Below, one piece after another: positions 39,930-48,529 of a stretch of 64,000 nt of DNA. The DNA is from Sphingopyxis soli. Its GTDB lineage: Bacteria > Pseudomonadota > Alphaproteobacteria > Sphingomonadales > Sphingomonadaceae. Made by a program: the position numbers and the translations under genes. The notes below the pieces were generated by a model. The model made no database searches. It worked only from the letters and a program-made list of their open reading frames with translations, and was not told the origin of the DNA. The stretch lies in NCBI RefSeq assembly GCF_018682675.1, contig NZ_JAFMTR010000056.1, positions 1 through 64,000 on the forward strand. Reading direction: 5' to 3'. Position 1 is the first letter of the stretch; each line of letters starts with the position of its first letter.

Positions 39930-40961
39930 CTATTTATATTCGATGATCTTCGATCGCTTGCGGGTGATCGATCTCGTCAGAAACTGAATAGCTCCGGCCA
40001 ACTCGGCAAATTTCTCGTACACCGTCAGCAGGGCGATCCGGATCGCATATCGGCTCTTTCTCCTCTCGCGCATCCATATTCTGAAGAATTGGAGAGGGTA
40101 TAGCGACAGCGGTGCCGCCAACCACAACAGCGACCTGTTGGCGAAGAACAGGGCGAAGGCAGCGATCATGATGAAAAGGGGGAGAGCCAAGCCCCAGAAT
40201 GAAAATCTGAGCACCTGTCGCTTCCAGCCCGGCAGGCTTGCCTTGCCGTTTCGTGCGACATGTTCGGCGTAGGCATAGCCGGTCCTCCGCATCCGGCATC
40301 GCCATTGCCCGAACTCGAGTATCGCGGCATCGTGAAGGCCCATTTCTGCGTCGATGCTCAGCACGGACCAGCCGTCTTTCCGGATCTTGAGGCACAGGTC
40401 GGATTCTTCGCCGGCGATGAGCCTTTCGTCAAAGCCGCCCGCTGGCCTGATCGCGGCGACCCGGTGCATCGCGATGCCGCCGCAACTTTCGGCCTCGCCG
40501 ATGGGCGCGTTCCACGATCTGTCGCACAGATAATTGTACAGACTGCCGTCGGGGTTCACTTCGCGGAGGCTGCCGAAGACGACTCCTGCGGTGGGATGCG
40601 CCTCCAGCGCGGCGACGCCCTTTTCAAGCCAGTGATCATCGATCAGGCAATCGCCGTCGACGGTCTGGATGAACTCAAGACCGGGGTGCCGTTCCAACAG
40701 GCGATAGATGCCGGCGTTGCGGCCGCGTGCAGCCGTGAACGGCTTGTCTGAGGTCAGCGAAATCGTGTCGACTCCGTGTCCTCGCGCGAACTCCAGGCTG
40801 CCGTCGTGCGATCCGGAATCGACATATACGGTCGTGGGTCCGTTCGGCAGCTTCGCGAGGCAGGCCTTCAGGCGTTCGCCCTCGTTGCGTCCGATCACCA
40901 CAATTCCGAGTTTGTTTCGCGACGTCATGCGGGCAGTATCCATGAGGTGGGAATCGGGCAT
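39930..40961 (-). CDS. Family 2 glycosyltransferase with C-terminal membrane helices
   Basis: A 343-residue GT2 enzyme. The GT-A fold opens with LGIVVIGRNEGERL, the nucleotide-sugar Asp residues appear in TVYVDSGSHDGS and FIQTVDGDC, and a late EESDLCLK region supplies the base. Two C-terminal helices (FSFWGLALPLFIMIAAFALF and following) anchor it. The donor and acceptor are unknown. It points left, against the rightward genes before it, and heads a run of four leftward transferases. Confidence 0.9.
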   Translation of the reverse strand: MPDSHLMDTARMTSRNKLGIVVIGRNEGERLKACLAKLPNGPTTVYVDSGSHDGSLEFARGHGVDTISLTSDKPFTAARGRNAGIYRLLERHPGLEFIQTVDGDCLIDDHWLEKGVAALEAHPTAGVVFGSLREVNPDGSLYNYLCDRSWNAPIGEAESCGGIAMHRVAAIRPAGGFDERLIAGEESDLCLKIRKDGWSVLSIDAEMGLHDAAILEFGQWRCRMRRTGYAYAEHVARNGKASLPGWKRQVLRFSFWGLALPLFIMIAAFALFFANRSLLWLAAPLSLYPLQFFRIWMRERRKSRYAIRIALLTVYEKFAELAGAIQFLTRSITRKRSKIIEYK

Positions 40962-41048
40962 CTTCTTGTCACGCGCTCACTCGATTAACGATGGTCTTCT
41001 GTGAATTCGCCGCGTTTCGATCAGTCCGCGGGTGAAATTCCGGATGGG

Positions 41049-42071
41049 TCAGCTGTCCTCCGCCCAGCGGGGCAACCGACCACAGGCCGAGCCGATTTTC
41101 GCGACCGAAGCCCGGCGATGCCGTGCCGCGGGCCAGATGCCCTCCTTGATGATGCCCCGCATCTCCCCCGCAGGTGCGTTGGCACGCGCCGTTCGCGACA
41201 GCAACATGCGCGGGGCGCCGATGAAGGCGACGCCGCACAGCCAGGCGAGGTTCACGAGAAAAGCATAGGCCGCACCGTGGGCGCGCGCAAAATAGCGGTT
41301 GCGCGACGTGAACCAATAAGCCGGTTTCGGCTGTCGCGCCTGTTTGCCGTCGACGCCGGTCGACGCGCCGCCGATGTGCCGGACGCGGCTTTGCGGTTCG
41401 CTCCATATCTGCCAGCGGAGGCGGGTCAGGCGTCGCATCAGTTCGACCTCCTCGAAATAGAGGAAGAAGCCGTCGTCGAACAGGCCGGCCTCGGCGAGCG
41501 CATCGCGGCGCAGCATCACGCTGGCGCCGGTCACCCAGCCGACCGGACCCGCCTCGCGGGGCGCCAGAACGATCGGCGGAATGCCCAGCAGCCGGTGCAG
41601 CGCAAAGGTTTGCGATCCGCGGACGAACTCGCGGCCGGGGGAGGGGAAGCGAAAGGCCGAGGCGGCGGGGGCGCCGTCGGCTTCGATAAGCTGACTGCCC
41701 ACGGCCGCGACCCGCGGATGCGCATCGAGCACCGTGGCGAGCGACGCGACGGCGCCGGGCGTGACCTCGGCGTCGGGATTGAGCAGGTAGATATATTCGG
41801 GAAGATCGGTGCCGCGGCTGAGGATCGCCTGATTGTTCGCCCAGCCAAACCCGCCGTTGAAATCGAGCGGAAGCAGATCGGTCCATCCGTCGAACCCGGA
41901 ACGCGCCAGAAAGCCGGCCAGCCGCTCCGCCGATCCGTCGCCCGAATTGCCGTCGACCATGATGGCCGAGAGACCGGCGTTGCCAGAGCGTTCGCCGGCA
42001 AGCGCCTCAAGGCATTTTTCGGCCAGTTCGGGGGTGCGGTAATTGACGATGATGGTCAGGATTTTGGTCAA
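41049..42071 (-). CDS. Family 2 glycosyltransferase (rhamnosyltransferase-like)
   Basis: A 340-residue GT2 enzyme: ILTIIVNYRTPELAEKCLEA at the start, NGGFGWANNQAI, YIYLLNPDAEVTPG with the DxD-like pair, and FFLYFEEVELMRRL as the catalytic/acceptor region. It resembles rhamnosyltransferases in layout. The start is a TTG at 42071 that overlaps the TGA of the upstream gene; no ATG is suitable. A longer open frame to 42647 is antisense noise from the upstream gene in another frame. Confidence 0.88.
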   Translation of the reverse strand: MTKILTIIVNYRTPELAEKCLEALAGERSGNAGLSAIMVDGNSGDGSAERLAGFLARSGFDGWTDLLPLDFNGGFGWANNQAILSRGTDLPEYIYLLNPDAEVTPGAVASLATVLDAHPRVAAVGSQLIEADGAPAASAFRFPSPGREFVRGSQTFALHRLLGIPPIVLAPREAGPVGWVTGASVMLRRDALAEAGLFDDGFFLYFEEVELMRRLTRLRWQIWSEPQSRVRHIGGASTGVDGKQARQPKPAYWFTSRNRYFARAHGAAYAFLVNLAWLCGVAFIGAPRMLLSRTARANAPAGEMRGIIKEGIWPAARHRRASVAKIGSACGRLPRWAEDS

Positions 42072-43270
42072 GGCCGCCGTTCCGTTCCCTCGTCGGTCCG
42101 TTCGGTCCTGACCCAGCCGACGCTCTTGCCGCGCACGAATCCGAGATAGACCGGCAGCTTCCATACCACGTACAGCGGCAGCTGGAGCATCGCGCGGGCG
42201 CTTAGCCAGCGCCGCCCTTCGACAGCCCAATTGAGCAGGATGGCGCCGGCTGCCAGCAGGATCGCGGCAGCCAGCGCGACGAAAGCCGACCAATCGCCGC
42301 CGAGCCATGCCAGACCGCCGGTTGCCGCGAGCGCCGCCAGCGACACGAGCAGGAGCAGAGCGAGGGGCGGAACGAGAAGGTGGAAGCCGAGCTGCAACAG
42401 CTTTCGGTTCCGCGTCAGTATCCCGTCGCGAATTGCGCCAAAGCCGTGCTTTCGCGCGGTTTCCAGAAACCCATGTTCCCAACGCGTCCGCTGGCTCAGG
42501 GTCGCGGTATCGCCGGTCGACGCGCTGTGGATCGATGCGCTGTCCAAATAAACCGGCGCTCGCCGGATCCGCGTCAGATGGATGCCGAGCGCCAGATCCT
42601 CGACGATGTTGGGGGTCGCAAGCGGCAGGTCCCTGAACAGTGTCCATGGAAAGGCCATTCCCGTGCCGGTCAGGACGGCGGGTCCGCCCAGTCGCGTCTC
42701 GCCGCGTTGGCGGACGACATTCTTGATCCAGAATGCGAAGTTGGACATCTGCACCTTCGCTGACGCGTGAGCCGTTTCGTGAAACGCATAGCGGGCCTGC
42801 ACCGGCAACTGACGCGTTACACAGGTCCGGGCGATATCCGACAACGATGCCGCATCGGTTTCGCAGTCCGCGTCAAGAACAACCACGCATTCGGGAACCC
42901 ATCCGGAGCGATCGGCCAGCAGGTGGTCCCGTCCGAATGCCAGCGCAAACCCCTTGCCCCGCTTTGCCGTATCGTGTCGTTCGATCACTTCGTGGCCGAA
43001 CGACCTTGCAACTTCGGCGGTGTCGTCCGCACAATTGTCGGCGACCACAAGAAGGCGGATATTTTCGGCGAGGGCGGGCTGCAGCCGGTCGAGGATGGTC
43101 CCGATCGTTGGCGCCTCATTGTGGGCGGGCATCAACAGGACGGTTGCCGGTTGCCCTGGCGGCGACGCGGCTTCGCGAAGTCGCACCAGTCCGAAGAGCG
43201 CCTCGAGAATGAAGATCGTGAGGGCGATCAAAGGGGGGAGGACGACGATCCACTCGAACAGCGTTATCAT
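42068..43270 (-). CDS. Processive-type family 2 glycosyltransferase (membrane)
   Basis: A 400-residue inner-membrane transferase with a helix at the N-terminus (WIVVLPPLIALTIFILEALF) and three near the C-terminus. The GT-A motifs are VLLMPAHNEAPTIG, VVLDADCETD, GTGMAFPW, NIVEDLALGIHL and LSQRTRWEHGF (the Q..RW signature), which group it with cellulose-synthase and ceramide-glucosyltransferase-like enzymes. The product linkage is unknown. The next gene overlaps its stop. Confidence 0.9.
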   Translation of the reverse strand: MITLFEWIVVLPPLIALTIFILEALFGLVRLREAASPPGQPATVLLMPAHNEAPTIGTILDRLQPALAENIRLLVVADNCADDTAEVARSFGHEVIERHDTAKRGKGFALAFGRDHLLADRSGWVPECVVVLDADCETDAASLSDIARTCVTRQLPVQARYAFHETAHASAKVQMSNFAFWIKNVVRQRGETRLGGPAVLTGTGMAFPWTLFRDLPLATPNIVEDLALGIHLTRIRRAPVYLDSASIHSASTGDTATLSQRTRWEHGFLETARKHGFGAIRDGILTRNRKLLQLGFHLLVPPLALLLLVSLAALAATGGLAWLGGDWSAFVALAAAILLAAGAILLNWAVEGRRWLSARAMLQLPLYVVWKLPVYLGFVRGKSVGWVRTERTDEGTERRP

Positions 43271-43271
43271 T

Positions 43272-44489
43272 TCACCGATCCCCGTCTCGACGGGACTGGA
43301 ACAGGCGGAGAAGTGCGCGGCCGTTCAAACTTGCGTCGTGCAGGGCCAGGACTCTTTCCCTGCCGACCTTGCCCATCGCGGCAAGATCGGCGGGTGATGC
43401 ATCGAGCGCCGCACGCATCGCATCGACCAGCGCGTCGACCGATCCTGCGGGAATAAGCCAACCGCACCCATGGTCGACGAGTTCGGGCGTGCCGGCGATC
43501 GCCGTCACGACGACGGGCCGTTCGAGCGCCAAAGCTTCCATAATGACAACGGGAAGCCCTTCGGCGAAACTCGGAAGGACCATGGCGCGGGCCTTCGACA
43601 GATGCGCAACAACCTCATTGGCACTTGCCCATCCGGTGATCCGCACGATGGCTTCAAGGTCCGACCTGCCGACGATCCGCTCGATCTCGTCGCGCATTTC
43701 GCCATCGCCGATCAGGACGAGTTCGAAATGCCTGCCTTCGTCCCTGAGGCGCTTCGCCGCCTCGATCAGCAGCGGTATCCCCTTTTGCGCGCTCAATCGT
43801 GCGACCGCGCACAGGCGCGGCGTGGCAGGCACAGGCGAGGGGGCGTCGTCATTGAGGAACATTTCGTCCACGCCGCACCGGACCACCTCGATCTTGCTCC
43901 AGTCGTCGAATGCGCTCCAGCGCATCAACTGGCTGCGCCCGAAGCTGCTGATCGCCACGCAAAATCGGGCATCGGCGACCTTTCCGGCCAGGTCGAGCGG
44001 GCCGGCGAGATCGAATTCGTCGGGGCCGTGGACGGTGAAGCTGTAGGGGATGCGACCCCATTTGCTCGCGATCCGCGCCACCATCGCGGGATTTGTCCCG
44101 AAATGGGCGTGCAGGTGATCGACCTTCAACGCCCGCATCCGCGCGGCCAGTTCGGCAGCTTCGGCCAGATAGGCGACGCGCCTTACAATCGGCGCGACCT
44201 TCCATTCCACCCGCGCAAAGGCTGTCCGCGCGGCCCTGACGCCGCGGCCCGGATACCGGAGGAATCGGCCCGCCAATCGCAGCAGGAGCCGCAGGCCGCC
44301 GGGGGCCAGGAGCGTTTCGGTCCGCGGGACTTCCGCCTGGTCGCGCGGGTCGGGCAAGGCGGCAAGGTCCGCGGGGCGGACCGAGAAGCGAAACACCTCA
44401 GCGCCCGCGGCCTCGACTGCCTCTATCTCGCGGCGAATGAAGCTGTGGCTTGTCGCCGGATAGCGATTTACCAGATACGCAATTCTCAA
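43272..44489 (-). CDS. Family 4 glycosyltransferase
   Basis: A 405-residue GT-B enzyme. The N-terminal half starts IAYLVNRYPATSHSFIRREI and includes HLHAHFGTNPAMVA. The C-terminal half contains the nucleotide-sugar site (ARLSAQKGIPLLIEA, LVLIGDGEMRDEIE) and the E-x7-E signature (SFAEGLPVVIMEALALERPV). The start is TTG with a G-run upstream. It is the first gene of the leftward transferase run and is divergent from epsI. Confidence 0.92.
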   Translation of the reverse strand: MRIAYLVNRYPATSHSFIRREIEAVEAAGAEVFRFSVRPADLAALPDPRDQAEVPRTETLLAPGGLRLLLRLAGRFLRYPGRGVRAARTAFARVEWKVAPIVRRVAYLAEAAELAARMRALKVDHLHAHFGTNPAMVARIASKWGRIPYSFTVHGPDEFDLAGPLDLAGKVADARFCVAISSFGRSQLMRWSAFDDWSKIEVVRCGVDEMFLNDDAPSPVPATPRLCAVARLSAQKGIPLLIEAAKRLRDEGRHFELVLIGDGEMRDEIERIVGRSDLEAIVRITGWASANEVVAHLSKARAMVLPSFAEGLPVVIMEALALERPVVVTAIAGTPELVDHGCGWLIPAGSVDALVDAMRAALDASPADLAAMGKVGRERVLALHDASLNGRALLRLFQSRRDGDR

Positions 44490-44635
44490 GCTTGGCCCCC
44501 CGAACGCTTGCGTTGTTTCCCGCCTAGGCTGTTCGGGCAGCTTTGCAAGCCGCGCCCTTGTATAAAGGGGAACTTTTTCGTTGGCGAGTTTGTCCCGCGG
44601 CGACTAGACATGAGCAGCCGATCCAAAGGGCTGAT

Positions 44636-45343
44636 ATGAACAGACGCACCATTTTTTCGCCGGGCGAAGGCGCCGACAGCAGGACGATCGACCGGCGAGG
44701 GGTTCTGATCGGCCTCGGACTGGCGGGGGCGGCCGCCTTCTCTTACCTCAACATGCCGAAGGCTCTGGCAGCGCCCATTGCCAAGGACCGCTTCAACAGG
44801 ATGATTCCCGAAACCGCGGGTGGGTGGAAGTCCCGGAAGAGCAGCGAACTGGTAACCGCGGCCCCCGATCCGCTCAGCGACAAGCTGTATCAGAACCTGG
44901 AAACCCGGATATATGAAGGCGACGGGCTGCCGACGATGATGCTGTTGCTGGCGTATAGTAGCGTCCAGCAGAATGACGTTCAGGTCCATCGGCCCGAAGT
45001 TTGCTATCCTGCGGCCGGTTTCCCGATCGTTTCCTCCAAGGCGGTGTCGCTCGATTTCGACGGCCGCCGTATCGCCGCGCGAAAGCTGATCGCCGATCGC
45101 GGCGGCCCGAAGGAGGAGATTCTGTACTGGGTCCGCGTAGGTCGGGATTTTCCCGTCGGGTGGGCCGAACAGAGACTTTCGATGGCGCTGGCGAATGTCG
45201 GGGGCGTTTCTCCCGACGGACTGCTTTTCCGCGTCTCGACGATAGAGGGAGCCTCCGGCTATTCGCCCGACGCGCTCGAAAAATTCCTGCAGGCTTTTGC
45301 CCGGGCCTGTTCCGGCGAGTTCAGGGACAATGTCTTGTTTTGA
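44636..45343 (+). CDS. epsI: Exosortase-associated protein EpsI (stand-alone), twin-arginine leader
   Basis: A 235-residue protein of the EpsI family, which accompanies exosortases in EPS loci. The family motif is VHRPEVCYPAAGFPI near residues 119-133. The leader reads TIDRRGVLIGLGLAGAAAF, a plausible twin-arginine signal, which suggests folding before export. In other systems this domain is fused to the exosortase C-terminus; here it is separate, as in the XrtV type. I use the ATG at 44636 with AAGGG upstream. Confidence 0.85.
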   Translation: MNRRTIFSPGEGADSRTIDRRGVLIGLGLAGAAAFSYLNMPKALAAPIAKDRFNRMIPETAGGWKSRKSSELVTAAPDPLSDKLYQNLETRIYEGDGLPTMMLLLAYSSVQQNDVQVHRPEVCYPAAGFPIVSSKAVSLDFDGRRIAARKLIADRGGPKEEILYWVRVGRDFPVGWAEQRLSMALANVGGVSPDGLLFRVSTIEGASGYSPDALEKFLQAFARACSGEFRDNVLF

Positions 45344-45384
45344 ACGCCGCGTCGGCGGCTCGAGAACTGGCGGGATGTCGGCCG

Positions 45385-47121
45385 ATGAGGATTGATCGTC
45401 GGTCGTTGATGCTCGCTTCAGCGGCCGGCGCGGGCGTCTTTACGGTCGGTCTCGGCGGCCTCTGGGCGGCGACGCGCGAGGAACCGATTCCGATCCCGCG
45501 CGGCGACAGCTTTCCCAAATTGCCCATCGGCATGAATCTGGCCGAGATCGCGGATTGGGAGCCGGGCTTTCCCTTCCGGAACCTGTTTCTTGGCGCAAGG
45601 CCCTGGTACACGAAGAATCTCAGCAAGGCCGGCCCGGACAATACCAATGTCCCGGCAGCGTTCCAGTATGACGAGGATGGTTACCCGCTCGAGGTGCCGG
45701 TCCGCAGCCCCGGGCTTGCGGAACCTCAAACGGTCGCGACCCTTGTGCCCAACTGGCGACCGCCGGGAACCTATATTCTGCTTTATGACGGGGAGGGCGA
45801 AATCGACGCGACGGCCTCTACCCGGATCATATCGAGCAGACCGGGCCGCGTGAAATTGAGCATGCGGAATGACAGGAAGAATTACGAGGGGATCATCATC
45901 AGGCGGTCTAGGCGCGGCAATCATGTCCGGAACATCCGGCTGGTCGCGGAAGCCGACGAGAATGTCGACCTGAAGCGCGATCCCTTCCTGCCCGAGTTCC
46001 TCGATTTCTGCCGTCCGTTCCATTGCCTGCGGTTCATGGATTGGGCGGGTACGAACAACTCGATCGAGGAACATTGGCGCGACCGGAAACGGCCGACATT
46101 CTATACGATGGTGGCCACGCGGGGCGATCCCGACGCCCGTTTCGGTCCTGCGCCGACTCCGTTCCAGAGGAGGTTTTCGGGCGGCGTCGCGATCGAATTG
46201 ATGATCCAGCTATGCAACACGCTTCAGATCGATCCCTGGTTTTGCATCCCGCACCGCGCGACCGACGACTATATCGCGCAATTTGCGAAGCTGGTGCATG
46301 AGACGCTCGACCCGAAGCTGAAGGTCTATCTCGAATATTCGAACGAGGTCTGGAACTGGGGCTTTCTGCAGGCCGGCTGGATGCTGAATTCGCCGCTGGC
46401 GGGCGCGTTGGTCGAAGCGAAGGGCGGAAATCCCTGGAAGGATGCGGCAAAGACCGAGGGTAAGGATCACCCCGAGCGGATCGGCGCGCTGTTCAGGCGG
46501 ACGTTCGCGATATGGGAGCGCGAATGGGCGGGGGCCGATGCGAAGCGGCTGGTGCGGGTCGGCGCAGTCCAGGCGGCCTGGTTCGACGCGTCGCAACGCA
46601 CGATCCGCTGGTGCCTCGAAAACGGCGGCGTCGATACGGTGTCGCCGGCGGCCTATGTCGGGCCTCGCGACGGGGTTTACGAGAAATGGGCGAGCCTAGG
46701 CGCGGCGCTGACTGCCGATATGGTGATCGACGATGTCGCGGCGACGCTGGCGGAACTGCGCGCCGGCGACAGCCTGTCCCGGACGATCGATTTCGCGAAG
46801 CGCAACGGGCTTGCCTACATCGCTTATGAGGGGGGGCAGCATATCCAGCCCAAGGGGCAGGCGGAGCTGCCCTATGGTCCGGCGCTGGCGGCGGCGCAGT
46901 CGCATCCGCGCATGTATGATCTCTATGTCGAACTCATGCGGGTGCATCGCGATCTGGGTTGCAGCCTGCTGGCCCATTTCAGCAGCGTCGGGCGGCAAGG
47001 GACCCGGTGGGGAAGCTGGGGCGCCAAGGCGAGCTATGACACGCCGAATGAAAACAGCCCCAAAATGCGGGCGCTGCTGGACTGCAACGTCCCCCGGCCG
47101 CATATGCCGGCCGCTGAATAA
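45385..47121 (+). CDS. Tat-exported protein with a glycoside hydrolase clan A-like fold
   Basis: A 578-residue protein with a twin-arginine leader (RIDRRSLMLASAAGAGVF). No named family is certain, but YLEYSNEVWNW (Glu321) and IAYEGGQHI (Glu482) look like the acid/base and nucleophile strands of clan A glycosidases, about 160 residues apart. In an EPS locus it could trim or depolymerise the polymer in the periplasm. The ATG at 45385 gives a clean Tat leader; a TTG at 45340 that overlaps the epsI stop would add 15 residues. Confidence 0.72.
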   Translation: MRIDRRSLMLASAAGAGVFTVGLGGLWAATREEPIPIPRGDSFPKLPIGMNLAEIADWEPGFPFRNLFLGARPWYTKNLSKAGPDNTNVPAAFQYDEDGYPLEVPVRSPGLAEPQTVATLVPNWRPPGTYILLYDGEGEIDATASTRIISSRPGRVKLSMRNDRKNYEGIIIRRSRRGNHVRNIRLVAEADENVDLKRDPFLPEFLDFCRPFHCLRFMDWAGTNNSIEEHWRDRKRPTFYTMVATRGDPDARFGPAPTPFQRRFSGGVAIELMIQLCNTLQIDPWFCIPHRATDDYIAQFAKLVHETLDPKLKVYLEYSNEVWNWGFLQAGWMLNSPLAGALVEAKGGNPWKDAAKTEGKDHPERIGALFRRTFAIWEREWAGADAKRLVRVGAVQAAWFDASQRTIRWCLENGGVDTVSPAAYVGPRDGVYEKWASLGAALTADMVIDDVAATLAELRAGDSLSRTIDFAKRNGLAYIAYEGGQHIQPKGQAELPYGPALAAAQSHPRMYDLYVELMRVHRDLGCSLLAHFSSVGRQGTRWGSWGAKASYDTPNENSPKMRALLDCNVPRPHMPAAE

Positions 47122-47160
47122 CCGCGCGGGGGGCGTTCGATTCCAAATCTGTTTGCCTAT

Positions 47161-48525
47161 TTGGTCCTCGGCGTCTGGCCGTGCGTCGCGATCCTGCTGT
47201 TTGCGACGCTCCCGGCGCACCGGGCGCTCGTCTGGTCGGTTCTCGGCGCCTATCTGCTGCTGCCCGTGAAGACCTCGTTCGAGTTTTCGGGCGTGCCGCC
47301 GCTCGACAAGACCAGCATCTCCAATCTCTCGATCCTGATCGGCTGCACGCTGTTCGCGCGCGAACGATGGCTCGGCGCCTTCAGGAATCCCGCGATCGTC
47401 GGCCTGGCCGCGCTGTTCGTCTTCTCGCCGTTCGCGACGTCGGTCTTCAATCCCGAATCCTTCCTCTACGGCGAACGCTTCATTCCGCCGATGACCCTGT
47501 ACGACGCCGCATCGCAAGCGGCTTTGAACATCATCACGCTCGTCCCGTTCGTGGCCGCCTATGGCTTGTTGAACACTGACGAGCGCCGCCGCCAGTTCCT
47601 CCTTGCGCTGGTGATCGCGGCGCTGGCCTATTCGGTGCTGATGCTGATCGAGGTCCGGCTCAGCCCGCAGTTGCACCGGCTGATCTACGGCTTTTTTCCG
47701 CACAGCTTCGGGCAACAGATGCGCGGAGGCGGCTTTCGCCCTGTGGTCTTCCTGGGCCACGGCCTGCTGGTCGCAATTTTCTGTGCCATGGCGCTGGCCG
47801 CCGCCGCCGCGCGGTGGAAGGATGCGACCGGAACGCGCCGTGCCCAGTCGGGACTGTTCGCAGCCTATCTGGCGCTGATTCTGGTGCTGTGCAAATCGCT
47901 GGGGGCGTTCGTGCTCGCCGCGGCGATGGTCCCGGCGATCGCGTTCCTGCGCGCCCGGCGGCTTGCCCTGCTGAGCGCGGCGCTTTGCGGCATGGTGCTG
48001 CTCTACCCCGCGGTGCGCGCGGCCGGCCTGATCCCGACCGCGACGATATCCGAAATGACCAACGCCTTCAGCACCGATCGCGGCGATTCGCTGGGAGTGC
48101 GGCTGGTAAACGAGGACCAGCTGCTTCAGAAAGCCGCGCAAAAGCCGATGTTCGGCTGGGGCAGCTGGGGCCGGAATCGCATCTACGACCCCGAAACGGG
48201 GAAGGACGACAGCATCACCGACGGCAGCTGGATCATTGCGTTCGGCACGTGGGGCTGGGCGGGGTATCTGTCGATGTTCGGCCTGCTGTCGCTCGGGGCG
48301 GTCAGCCTCCTGTGGCGGCGCAGGGCGCTCAGGTCCATTTCGGTTCCATCGGCCGCCCTCTGCGCGTTGCTCGCGATCAACCTGCTGGACAGCGTTCCCA
48401 ATTCCTCGATCGTGCCACTGACATGGTTGATCGCCGGGGCCGCGTTCGCCATCGGCGGACCGTCCAGCGGCGGGAGGCCTCGCCGCGCCCTCGACCCCAA
48501 TCCCGCGGCAATAGAGGGAAACTGA
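47161..48525 (+). CDS. Wzy/O-antigen ligase-like polymerase
   Basis: A 454-residue polytopic membrane protein with 10-12 helices and a long periplasmic loop (about residues 290-370, with QKPMFGWGSWGRNRIYDPET) typical of polymerase/ligase proteins. It probably polymerises the EPS repeat unit. The start is uncertain: no ATG or GTG fits. The TTG at 47161 lacks a ribosome site, while an ATT at 47140 preceded by GGGGGG would add IPNLFAY and make a complete first helix. An in-frame stop at 47119 bounds it. Confidence 0.85.
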   Translation: MVLGVWPCVAILLFATLPAHRALVWSVLGAYLLLPVKTSFEFSGVPPLDKTSISNLSILIGCTLFARERWLGAFRNPAIVGLAALFVFSPFATSVFNPESFLYGERFIPPMTLYDAASQAALNIITLVPFVAAYGLLNTDERRRQFLLALVIAALAYSVLMLIEVRLSPQLHRLIYGFFPHSFGQQMRGGGFRPVVFLGHGLLVAIFCAMALAAAAARWKDATGTRRAQSGLFAAYLALILVLCKSLGAFVLAAAMVPAIAFLRARRLALLSAALCGMVLLYPAVRAAGLIPTATISEMTNAFSTDRGDSLGVRLVNEDQLLQKAAQKPMFGWGSWGRNRIYDPETGKDDSITDGSWIIAFGTWGWAGYLSMFGLLSLGAVSLLWRRRALRSISVPSAALCALLAINLLDSVPNSSIVPLTWLIAGAAFAIGGPSSGGRPRRALDPNPAAIEGN

Positions 48526-48529
48526 TCCG

